Below are positions 16,554 through 24,849 of a DNA stretch of 42,914 bases, in pieces. Numbering within the stretch: the first letter of the stretch is position 1; the number at the start of each line of letters is the position of its first letter. The DNA comes from Succinatimonas sp. CAG:777 (GTDB lineage: Bacteria; Pseudomonadota; Gammaproteobacteria; Enterobacterales; Succinivibrionaceae). The stretch is taken from positions 580 to 43,493 of the forward strand of contig HF987966.1 in the NCBI GenBank assembly GCA_000431835.1, given 5' to 3'. The notes beneath the pieces are model-generated. The model was not told where the DNA came from. It saw nothing but the letters and a program-made list of their open reading frames with translations, and did no database searches. The position numbers and the translations under genes were made by a program.

Positions 16554-18416
16554 ATGCCAGAATTTGACATGAACTATGCCTTTCTCATAGTTGGTATTCT
16601 TTTAACTTTCGCTATTCTGGCTTCAAAATTATCGTCCTTCTTTGGTACCCCGTTACTGTTACTGTTCTTGTCAATTGGTATGTTAACAGGTGAAGACGGT
16701 ATTATCCTGCACCTGCACTATACTGATTACTCCTCAGCTTTCTTTATTGCAAACTTAATGCTTGCGGTGATCCTGCTAGACGGTGGTTTGCGTACCAGTT
16801 TTTCTATGATGAAAAATGTGGCAGCTGAATCTGCTGTTTTAGCAACCGTAGGTGTTATCCTAACCTCCGGTATCACAGGTTTAATTGCTTATTTATTACT
16901 TGATATCTCTTTAATTCAGGCATTACTTTTAGGCTGTATCGTAGGTTCTACTGACGCTGCTGCAGTGTTCTCTTTATTAGGTAAAGATAAGAACATTTCT
17001 TTAAAGTCAAATGTATCTAATACTCTGCAGATTGAGTCAGCAACTAACGATCCTATGGCAATTTTGTTGACTACCACCATGATTGCCTTTGCTTCTCAAA
17101 AGGCCACTTCATTTACTGATGCTCTTATCTTCTTTGTGCAGCAGTTTGGTTTTGGTATTGTCATGGGCGTCTTCATTGGCTTTATCGCTCGTATTATTGT
17201 CTCAACCTTATCCTTAGGTGTAGGTCTTTACAGTATTCTCGTTATTGGTTTAGGTTTAATTGGTTTTGCCATCACCTCATACCTGGGAGGCTCAGGCTTC
17301 TTGGCTATCTTTATCATTGGTATGTGTGTAGGCAATCAGAAGACCAGACAGGTAAGTTACATCCTGCCTGTATCTGAAGGCTTTACCTGGTTATCACAGA
17401 TCACTCTGTTCTTAATGTTAGGTCTTTTAGTTACACCTCATGAGATGGTGAAATTCTGGTTCCCTGGTGTAGTAATTGCTGTGGTGATTACTTTAATTGC
17501 AAGACCTCTAACTGTCTTCTTATGCATAAAGCCATTTTTTAAGTCTTATAACAAAAGAGACATTATCTTTATGAGCTGGGTGGGATTAAGAGGTTCTGTG
17601 CCTATTGTACTTGCTATCTATCCAGTATTTGAGCATCTTGATAACCCTCAGCTGTACTTTAATGTAGCTTTCGTGGTAGTAATTGTATCTTTACTCTTCC
17701 AGGGCTCTTTAATTTTACCTTTAGCTAAACTTTTAAAGGTTTATGCTCCATCGATGCTGACACCTATTACCAAATCAGATGTAGGTATCATGCTTTCTAA
17801 TGACTATGAGTTATTAAACTATCGCATTAAAGAGCCTTCATTTAATGACAGAACCTTACGTTCAATTACCTTTCCAAAGGGCACTACTGTAGCTGCTATC
17901 TTTAGAGACGGTAAAATGATCAAGTGTCATGGTGATACTGTAATTAAAACAGGTGACATCATTTCCATGATTGGTACTGATGCTGATGAGACTTTATTAA
18001 ATGCACTGTTCTCTCATGAGAGCAGAATTAAGAGCCATCCTCTGTATCATGGCGATAAGATTTATGCCGCCTCAACCCCAATGGTTGATTTAGCTAAACA
18101 GTTTGATTTTGAGTTAACCTCATTTGAGAAAACTCTAACTTTAGGTGATTTGATGTCTTATCATATCGGTGGTTATCCAAAAGCAGGCGATATGGTAAAC
18201 CTCATTAAAGTTACTTTAGTGGTAGTTGATCTTGAAGGGGATAAAATACGCAGAGCAGGTCTGTATTTAGCCTCCGAGAGAGCTGCTGAATTTGAACGCT
18301 TAAGAAGGGCAAAATTAAACTTACACAAGAGTGAGCAGGAGGACTTGCGTCGTCGCAGAAAATTAGCGCAGGCTCAACTCTTTGACAGCATTAACGATGA
18401 CTATGAATATCGTTAG
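16554..18416 (+). CDS. nhaP2: CPA1-family K+(Na+)/H+ antiporter, NhaP2-like
   Basis: 620 residues, slightly longer than E. coli NhaP2/CvrA (578). It is an inner-membrane cation/proton antiporter. Residues 1-~400 are the exchanger with about 12-13 helices, with CPA1 landmarks LLLFLSIGMLTGEDG, AVILLDGGLRT, GCIVGSTDAAAVFSLLG, the ion-site region IESATNDPMAI and WVGLRGSVPI. Cytoplasmic regulatory part: a TrkA-C/RCK-C-type domain (about 415-490, IKEPSFNDRTLRSITFPKGTTVAAIFRDG) and a CorC/HlyC-like domain after it (about 500-585). The C-terminus is a charged arginine/lysine-rich helix. Good promoter and ribosome site. Ion preference is not readable from sequence; K+/H+ exchange is the family expectation. 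Confidence 0.9.
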   Translation: MPEFDMNYAFLIVGILLTFAILASKLSSFFGTPLLLLFLSIGMLTGEDGIILHLHYTDYSSAFFIANLMLAVILLDGGLRTSFSMMKNVAAESAVLATVGVILTSGITGLIAYLLLDISLIQALLLGCIVGSTDAAAVFSLLGKDKNISLKSNVSNTLQIESATNDPMAILLTTTMIAFASQKATSFTDALIFFVQQFGFGIVMGVFIGFIARIIVSTLSLGVGLYSILVIGLGLIGFAITSYLGGSGFLAIFIIGMCVGNQKTRQVSYILPVSEGFTWLSQITLFLMLGLLVTPHEMVKFWFPGVVIAVVITLIARPLTVFLCIKPFFKSYNKRDIIFMSWVGLRGSVPIVLAIYPVFEHLDNPQLYFNVAFVVVIVSLLFQGSLILPLAKLLKVYAPSMLTPITKSDVGIMLSNDYELLNYRIKEPSFNDRTLRSITFPKGTTVAAIFRDGKMIKCHGDTVIKTGDIISMIGTDADETLLNALFSHESRIKSHPLYHGDKIYAASTPMVDLAKQFDFELTSFEKTLTLGDLMSYHIGGYPKAGDMVNLIKVTLVVVDLEGDKIRRAGLYLASERAAEFERLRRAKLNLHKSEQEDLRRRRKLAQAQLFDSINDDYEYR

Positions 18417-18436
18417 CTTTTACTTTAAAAGCTAAG
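18414..18436 (+). terminator. Inverted repeat at the nhaP2 stop codon
   Basis: TTAGCTTTT, loop ACTTT, then AAAAGCTAA; the left arm includes the stop codon. A perfect 9-bp stem without a following T-run, so it may protect the 3' end or assist termination. Confidence 0.4.
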
Positions 18437-18471
18437 CTTACAGCACACAGTTAACACACAATTTTTATGAT

Positions 18472-18495
18472 AAAGGCAAGGCAACTTGCCTTTTA
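18472..18495 (+). terminator. Hairpin with GCAA tetraloop and T-run between nhaP2 and hrpA
   Basis: AAAGGCAAG (18472-18480), loop GCAA (a GNRA tetraloop), CTTGCCTTT (18485-18493), continuing into T-rich DNA. It has the form of an intrinsic terminator but ends only 18 bp before the hrpA ATG, so it could equally act in the hrpA leader. Confidence 0.6.
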
Positions 18496-18512
18496 AATTA
18501 GGTAAAACCTAA

Positions 18513-21500
18513 ATGAATAATAACTTAGATAAAAACTTAGATCCAAAACTTGAAAAGTTTATAGGAAACGTCAAAGCTGAATTTGATAATTTAACTTATA
18601 AACATCGTCTTAACCTGTCAAGAGAGCTTAAAAAGCTCTCTTTGAGTTCTATAACCCCTAAAGACAAACAGGGTAAAAGTGAGGATAATTCTGTAAGCAA
18701 TGCTGATAAGCTTTTAGACTTGCAGTTAAAGATCTCTGAGGATTTAGAAAAGTACAAAGCCTTTTTTGAAAACAGAAAGCAAAGCCTTCCTAAAATCACC
18801 TATGACGAAGCTTTACCTGTAGCTCAAAAGCATGATGAGATCATTGAAGCTATTAAAAATAACCAGGTCCTTATCATCGCAGGTGAGACAGGCTCTGGTA
18901 AGACTACCCAAATTCCTAAGATGTGTTTAGAAGCAGGTTTAGGTCTTCATGGTCTAATCGGTCATACTCAGCCACGACGTCTGGCAGCCCGTGCCGTATC
19001 TAACCGTATTGCTCAGGAGTTAGGTGAAGAGTTAGGTCACAGCGTAGGTTATAAAGTAAGATTTACTGATGTAACCTCAGAGAACTGTTATATAAAGTTG
19101 ATGACTGACGGTATCTTACTGTCAGAGACAGCCTCAGACAGATTACTTTTAAACTATGACTGCATCATCATCGATGAGGCTCATGAAAGATCACTTAATA
19201 TCGATTTCTTATTAGGTTATTTAAAACAGTTACTTAATAAGCGCAAAGATTTAAAGCTCATAATTACCTCAGCTACCATTAACACCGAGCGCTTTTCAAA
19301 GCACTTTAACAATGCTCCTGTAATTGAAGTATCAGGTCGTACTTATCCCGTGGAAGTTGAATATATGCCTTTAGGATTGCAGGATGGTGATGAGGATGAT
19401 CCTGAGTGTGAGGTAGAAGAGCTCGATTTACGCAACGGCATTCTAAAGGCTTTAAAGTTCCTGTTTAAAGAGCATGGAAGAGCTGATACCTTAGTCTTTT
19501 TACCAGGTGAGCGCGAAATTATGGATATTGCAGCTTTCTTAAAGAAAGCTCATCTTCCAAATACAGAGATCTTGCCTTTATATGCAAGATTAGCTACAGC
19601 AGAGCAGAACAAGATCTTCTCACCACACTCAACTGTACGTGTAGTTTTATGTACAAACGTAGCTGAAACCTCACTTACTGTTCCTGGTATTAAATATGTT
19701 ATTGATCCTGGTACAGCTAGAATCAGCCGTTATTCTCCACGTACTAAGGTGCAAAGATTACCTGTAGAAAAGATTTCCCAGGCAAGTGCCAACCAGAGAA
19801 AAGGCCGTTGCGGTCGTGTCAGTGAAGGTGTCTGCGTAAGACTGTATTCAGAGGAGGACTTCTTATCCCGCACAGAGTTTACAGATCCTGAAATTCTAAG
19901 AACTAATTTAGCTGCTGTAATCTTACAGATGGTAGCTTTGCATCTTGGTAATATCACTAAATTCCCATTTATTGATCCTCCTCAGATGCGTCAGGTAACT
20001 GATGGTATCAGACTCTTAGAAGAGGTAGGAGCCATCAATGACGCTAAAGGTAAGGGCACAGATGAGATTGAGCTTACTAAGATTGGCGTGGCTTTATCTA
20101 AGATCCCTGCAGATCCAAGATTGTCTAGAATGCTCGTACAGGCAGATAAAGAAGGTGCTTTAAGTGAGGTTTTAGTAATCGTCTCAGCTTTAGCTGTAAT
20201 GGATCCTCGAGAGAGGCCATTAGATAAGCAGGAGCAGAGCAGACAGGCTCATCACCGTTTTGATGATGAAAAGTCTGATTTTCTCTCATATTTGAACTTA
20301 TATAAATATATTTGCCAGCTGCAGACTAAGATGAGTAATTCAGCACTTCGCAAACGTCTAAAGACTGAATATATCTCCTATCTAAGAGTTCGTGAGTGGT
20401 TTGATTTATTACGTCAGTTAAGGGCATCCTGCCAGAGCCTAAAGTATCGCTCTAATGAGGTTCCTTCTACTTATGAAGCAATTCATAGAGCCATACTTTC
20501 AGGTCTGCTCTCACAGATTGGCCATTATGAGGATAATGACAAGGGCATGTATTTAGGTGCTCGAGGTGTGAAATTTGTAATTCACCCATCATCTGTTTTA
20601 TGTAAAAAGAAGCCTAAGTGGATATGCTCAGCTGAATTAAATGAAACTAGCCGTCTGTTTGCTAAAACTGTAGCTTCAATTGATCCTCTGTGGGTTGAGA
20701 CTATCGGAGCTCACTTAATTAAAAAGAGCTATGCTGAACCTCACTGGTCTAAAAAGCAGGGCGCGGTAATTGCTTCAATGACCATTTCTTTATATGGATT
20801 GCCTATAGTTCAGGGACGCAAGGTTCAATACAGTCAGATTGATAAAAAACTCTGCCGTGAACTCTTTATCCGTGATGGACTGGTCGCAGGTGACGTTGAG
20901 TTAAAGTATGACTTCTTCCGTCATAATCTTGAGCTTGTAGATGAAGTGGTACATGTTGAGGATAAGTTAAGACGCCGTGACCTCTTAGTAGACTCCACAG
21001 TACTAGAAGAGTTTTATGCTAAAAAGTTACCAGAGGATATTGTAACAGTCCGCCACTTTGAAAAATGGTGGAAAGAGAAAGTAAAACAGGATCCTCATTA
21101 TCTGGATTTCTCATTAGAGTTAGTTACCAAAGATAACTTTAATAAAATTCAGGAGCAGGATTTCCCTGAGTTCTGGATACAGGACAAGTTTAAATTAAAG
21201 TTAAGCTATGTCTTTGATCCTACCTCAAAGGATGATGGTGTAACTGTCCATATCCCATTAGCAGTATTGAACAGGGTAAATTCTAAAGAGTTTCTATATC
21301 AAATCCCTGGCCTAAGATTAGACTTTTTAACCTCTTTAATTAAGTCATTACCTAAGAGATTAAGAAAGAACTTAATCCCTGCTCCAAATTATGCCGAAGC
21401 TTTAGCTGAAGCTTTAGGAGACCCTTGCAGTGACGATCTGTATCAGAAGTCAGCTAAAGAGTTAACCCGTATGGGCGGTGAGTTAGTTACAGCTGATGAC

Positions 21501-22541
21501 TTTGATAAGACTTTAATTGATAAACACCTCTTTATGATCTTTGCAATTGAAGATGAAAAGGGCAATGTAATTAAGAAAGGTCGTAACTTTGAAGCTTTAT
21601 CTCAATCACTGCAGGGTGAAGTTCAGGATGTTCTAAAGAAAGTAGTTAAAACTCATAAAGAGAGTGCTCCAAGTTCTACCTGGACCTTTGGTACGATTAA
21701 GTCTGAGCAGGTAACTAAGCAGGGCTCTATTGAAATTACTGCCTATCCTGCTTTAACCGACAAAGGTAATGGTGTAGCTCTAGAGCTTTATGACAGTAAG
21801 TTTAAACAGGAAAAAGCCATGTGGCAGGGACAGAGAAAGTTATTGTCTCTATCAATTAAACAGCCTACAGCTTATCTTGAGCAACACTTACCAAATAAGT
21901 CAAAGCTCTCTATGTACTATCAGCCTTTAGGCTCTGTAAAGGAGTTAATTTCTGACTTAGTTTTAGGCTCAATTGATCTAATCATGCAGGAAAATCATGC
22001 TCCTTGCTATGATGAGACGAGCTTTAATAACTTAGCGCAAAAGGTAAGAGCTGATTTAAATGATAAGGCTCTGTATCTATGCTCTTTTGTAGACAAGATT
22101 TTATTTAAAGTCCATGAAATCAGACGTCTTTTAAAAGGACAGATAAATCTCTCTGTAGCTTACAGCTATAAAGATATTGCCTCACAATTAGACTCTTTAG
22201 TTTATAAAGGCTTTGTAAGCTCGACCAAACTTGAGCACTTAATGCAGATGCCACGTTATCTTGAAGCGATTATTTATAGAATCGATAAACTCTCTCGTGA
22301 TGTAAATCGTGATCTTATGTATACACGTAAGATTGAAGAGGTAAACGAGCTTTATAAAAACACTCTTTCAAGATACAAGTATCAGGTAGTACCTGATGCT
22401 CTTATCGAGGTTAAGTGGTTAATTGAAGAACTGCGTGTATCTTATTTTGCCCAGCAGTTAGGTGTGAAGATCTCTGTCTCTGACAAGAGAATAGCTAATG
22501 AGTTAAAGAAGATCTTAGAGGATTATCCTGATCACAACTAA
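18513..22541 (+). CDS. hrpA: ATP-dependent RNA helicase HrpA
   Basis: 1342 residues (E. coli HrpA 1300). DEAH-box helicase acting on RNA and ribosome complexes in the cytoplasm. Walker A GETGSGKTT near 124-132, HTQPRRLAAR (motif Ia) near 151, DEAH at 221-224, ITSATI (motif III) near 252, and VI motif NQRKGRCGR near 428. These are followed by the HA2/OB-fold region and the long DUF3418-type C-terminal domain of bacterial HrpA, ending in the LGVKISVSDKRI signature. The ATG directly follows a short inverted repeat (TTAGGT AAA ACCTAA, 18498-18512) that contains the AGG ribosome site, so translation might be affected by its folding. No downstream gene is closely coupled. Confidence 0.96.
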   Translation: MNNNLDKNLDPKLEKFIGNVKAEFDNLTYKHRLNLSRELKKLSLSSITPKDKQGKSEDNSVSNADKLLDLQLKISEDLEKYKAFFENRKQSLPKITYDEALPVAQKHDEIIEAIKNNQVLIIAGETGSGKTTQIPKMCLEAGLGLHGLIGHTQPRRLAARAVSNRIAQELGEELGHSVGYKVRFTDVTSENCYIKLMTDGILLSETASDRLLLNYDCIIIDEAHERSLNIDFLLGYLKQLLNKRKDLKLIITSATINTERFSKHFNNAPVIEVSGRTYPVEVEYMPLGLQDGDEDDPECEVEELDLRNGILKALKFLFKEHGRADTLVFLPGEREIMDIAAFLKKAHLPNTEILPLYARLATAEQNKIFSPHSTVRVVLCTNVAETSLTVPGIKYVIDPGTARISRYSPRTKVQRLPVEKISQASANQRKGRCGRVSEGVCVRLYSEEDFLSRTEFTDPEILRTNLAAVILQMVALHLGNITKFPFIDPPQMRQVTDGIRLLEEVGAINDAKGKGTDEIELTKIGVALSKIPADPRLSRMLVQADKEGALSEVLVIVSALAVMDPRERPLDKQEQSRQAHHRFDDEKSDFLSYLNLYKYICQLQTKMSNSALRKRLKTEYISYLRVREWFDLLRQLRASCQSLKYRSNEVPSTYEAIHRAILSGLLSQIGHYEDNDKGMYLGARGVKFVIHPSSVLCKKKPKWICSAELNETSRLFAKTVASIDPLWVETIGAHLIKKSYAEPHWSKKQGAVIASMTISLYGLPIVQGRKVQYSQIDKKLCRELFIRDGLVAGDVELKYDFFRHNLELVDEVVHVEDKLRRRDLLVDSTVLEEFYAKKLPEDIVTVRHFEKWWKEKVKQDPHYLDFSLELVTKDNFNKIQEQDFPEFWIQDKFKLKLSYVFDPTSKDDGVTVHIPLAVLNRVNSKEFLYQIPGLRLDFLTSLIKSLPKRLRKNLIPAPNYAEALAEALGDPCSDDLYQKSAKELTRMGGELVTADDFDKTLIDKHLFMIFAIEDEKGNVIKKGRNFEALSQSLQGEVQDVLKKVVKTHKESAPSSTWTFGTIKSEQVTKQGSIEITAYPALTDKGNGVALELYDSKFKQEKAMWQGQRKLLSLSIKQPTAYLEQHLPNKSKLSMYYQPLGSVKELISDLVLGSIDLIMQENHAPCYDETSFNNLAQKVRADLNDKALYLCSFVDKILFKVHEIRRLLKGQINLSVAYSYKDIASQLDSLVYKGFVSSTKLEHLMQMPRYLEAIIYRIDKLSRDVNRDLMYTRKIEEVNELYKNTLSRYKYQVVPDALIEVKWLIEELRVSYFAQQLGVKISVSDKRIANELKKILEDYPDHN

Positions 22542-22602
22542 GGTATCAAACACTATAGGTAAAGAGAGCGAAAGAAGCAAAGGGCTTTCTGACAAATGTA
22601 AT

Positions 22603-22737
22603 ATGCTTACCAATCCTAATCGTGTAAATGAAGAGGGCAAATCATCAATTGGTAAAAGAGAGCATCATCAGCTCTTAAGACAAAACTTAAGAACTATCGA
22701 CAACATTAACAACCTGTTATTGTCACTGCCAAGATAG
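22603..22737 (+). CDS. Possible small protein after hrpA
   Basis: 44 codons from ATG at 22603 to TAG at 22737, ending in NLRTIDNINNLLLSLPR. The same frame is open back to about 22519 without another ATG. Its composition looks more protein-like than the other frames here, but there is no ribosome site before the ATG and I recognise no family. It could be a true small gene, a gene remnant or chance. It lies in the 271-bp gap between hrpA and the lipoprotein gene. Confidence 0.2.
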   Translation: MLTNPNRVNEEGKSSIGKREHHQLLRQNLRTIDNINNLLLSLPR

Positions 22738-22812
22738 TATTTGTATATTATAATTGACTAAAACTCAGGTCAGATTAAGTAAAGTAAGATAGTAGGACAG
22801 AGGCAAAAGATT

Positions 22813-23388
22813 ATGAACGTAGTTAAAGATATGGCTTTAAAAGCAACTCGTTTTGCTAAGAAAGAAACTAAGTTAGCGCTATTATCTTTAGCTCTTTTAT
22901 CTTTAGCCTCATGTACAAGTGATCCTAAAGTTCTAGAGCAGGAAGCAAAACTTGCTCAATCACAAACTGCTGTTGAGTTTACCAAGACACTAGAGCAAAG
23001 AATGTTTTTCTACAATTTAGAAAAACTCGAAGACACTGATGACTCTCACGTTCATATCTACAGAACCCGTGGCATCTATGATGTCTCATACAACTACCTT
23101 GAATCAAAATACAGAAAGTTCTGTAACTTAAAAGGAGGTGAACTTCACTATCAGTTCTGTGTTGATGAGAAAGTAAACAAGCCAATCTTTTTCGTAGCAT
23201 TTACAAATCACAGAGCTAAAACCGATGGCTTTGAAGTAAACTCTGAGATGACCTATCTTACCGATACTGCTATATTAGGCGAGAGAAACTACTTTTATGA
23301 AACACATGTCTATGAACCTTCAAAAGGTGTAGCTGTTGATGATAAAAAGTGGCTTGAGTTTGTTAAAGCAAAAGGTTTTAAATTCTAA
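22813..23388 (+). CDS. Predicted lipoprotein
   Basis: 191 residues. N-terminus MNVVKDMALKATRFAKKETKLALLSLALLSLASC: a long basic n-region and lipobox LASC with the cysteine at residue 34, so probably a lipoprotein. The mature domain (about 155 residues) is mixed alpha/beta, with two further cysteines (FCNLKGG, YQFCVDE) that could form a disulfide in the periplasm. No known family recognised. A GAGG ribosome site precedes the ATG. It stands between hrpA and the membrane protein cluster without close coupling to either. Confidence 0.65.
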   Translation: MNVVKDMALKATRFAKKETKLALLSLALLSLASCTSDPKVLEQEAKLAQSQTAVEFTKTLEQRMFFYNLEKLEDTDDSHVHIYRTRGIYDVSYNYLESKYRKFCNLKGGELHYQFCVDEKVNKPIFFVAFTNHRAKTDGFEVNSEMTYLTDTAILGERNYFYETHVYEPSKGVAVDDKKWLEFVKAKGFKF

Positions 23389-23583
23389 ATCGAGCTACTC
23401 TCTTTGCATTTCTTACTATAATAACTAAAACGTTATCATTTTATCCTAAGGAAAAATAAATAAGTCTTTTTCAGTGCAAATCTCATTTTTTATCAAATAA
23501 TTAAACGTACAGTCACGAAATTTGTACTAAGATACTGTTATGATAGTTTGCACAATAAATTTAATAAAAAATGAGAACTGACC

Positions 23584-24666
23584 ATGTTTTTGATCTTATT
23601 CTTTTTACTAGTTTTATCACTAGTTTTAACTCACCTTAATTACAGAATTTCTATGTTTATCTTTCCAGATGGTGTCTTTGTAACCCGTCTACAGGGATTC
23701 TTAGGTTGGTACGGCTGGTTAAACCTGTTTGTATCATTACCTTTCTTATGGGATGGCGACTTTAAACAGGGATTATATCCTTTTGTTTTAGGCGCTATAC
23801 CTCTTTTAATCTCTATTTACTTGGTATTTAAAGATAACGATAACCGTAAGGTTGTCTTTAAAAGAAGTGCTAGGGTATATCTCAATTCAGATGTAAAACT
23901 CATTGAACCAGGTGATGATACCTACGGTTTTTTACATAATTACAGAAGCAGAATGCGTCAGATTGGTCCAAAGTATTTCTTCAAAGAGATCTTTGCTCGT
24001 GAAAAGTCTAATAAGGCTTTAGCTGACAACTTAATTGATGATACTCCAGAGAATACAGTAGCTCTCTTAAAGAGCTTATCTTGGGTTACACAGAGCGCGG
24101 TTGATGTAAAAGCTCAATACATCTTTTTACTTTACTATATGATTGAGCGCTATGACAGAAATAGACTGTTCTCAAATTTCGATACTTTTACTAGAAACGC
24201 AATTTCTGTTTTAAGATTATTAGAAATTAAGTTTTCAGAACTACCATATCCAATTGCAAAGTTCATTGCTCAGAACAATAACCTTTTATACTGCGTAGGC
24301 GGTAATGATGAGGCTAACTTTGTAATCGAGGTTGACGATTACGTCTGTGAGGATGAAGAGAACATCATCGCTACTTTCTCAGACAGAATTTACCATTTAA
24401 ACAGTACTCTCCCTAAATTTGTTAAAAGAGTATTAGCTGATGTCCTTTATTCTTTCTCTAAAGAAGAAGGTATCTTAGTAGTAACTAATAAGAGGGTAGT
24501 TTTAATTAAAGATCATAAAGCTAAGACTCTGTCTTTTGATGTAGCAAGCTACACCATTGAAAATGGTGCGGTTACCTTTGGTAACAACACTTATTTAAAG
24601 ATAGATAACACAGGCTTTTTTGATTATGTCATGAAGGCACTGACCACAGATAAGCATATAGCTTAG
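23584..24666 (+). CDS. Hypothetical membrane protein with possible C-terminal PH-like domain
   Basis: 360 residues. Two to three N-terminal hydrophobic segments (about 1-18, 43-60 and 66-83) followed by a large soluble part. Residues about 295-345 (GILVVTNKRVVLIKDHKAKTLSFDVASYTIENGAVTFGNNTYLKI) have the strand pattern of bacterial PH/GRAM-like domains (TNKRVVLI is typical). No catalytic motif. The middle (about 130-280) is helical and unrecognised. It precedes, on the same strand, the two six-CxxC membrane proteins, with a terminator-like hairpin between, so it is a neighbour rather than clearly in one operon with them. Confidence 0.6.
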   Translation: MFLILFFLLVLSLVLTHLNYRISMFIFPDGVFVTRLQGFLGWYGWLNLFVSLPFLWDGDFKQGLYPFVLGAIPLLISIYLVFKDNDNRKVVFKRSARVYLNSDVKLIEPGDDTYGFLHNYRSRMRQIGPKYFFKEIFAREKSNKALADNLIDDTPENTVALLKSLSWVTQSAVDVKAQYIFLLYYMIERYDRNRLFSNFDTFTRNAISVLRLLEIKFSELPYPIAKFIAQNNNLLYCVGGNDEANFVIEVDDYVCEDEENIIATFSDRIYHLNSTLPKFVKRVLADVLYSFSKEEGILVVTNKRVVLIKDHKAKTLSFDVASYTIENGAVTFGNNTYLKIDNTGFFDYVMKALTTDKHIA

Positions 24667-24704
24667 TACTGCTTAAATCTCAGTACACAAAGATCAAGTT
24701 TATG

Positions 24705-24730
24705 GCAGTCAGGTTACACCTGACTGCTTT
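24705..24730 (+). terminator. Rho-independent terminator after the PH-like membrane protein
   Basis: GCAGTCAGG (24705-24713), loop TTACA, CCTGACTGC (24719-24727), then TTT. A perfect 9-bp GC-containing stem; the T-run is short. Confidence 0.65.
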
Positions 24731-24849
24731 AAAGCTTACTTTTAGGACAAATAACTAAAAAGATAAAATTGCTCTTAAAATTATGAGTTGTAGTCAATAA
24801 ATTTCAAAAAGTGCCGATAGAATATAAGAATTATGAACGAGGATAACAT

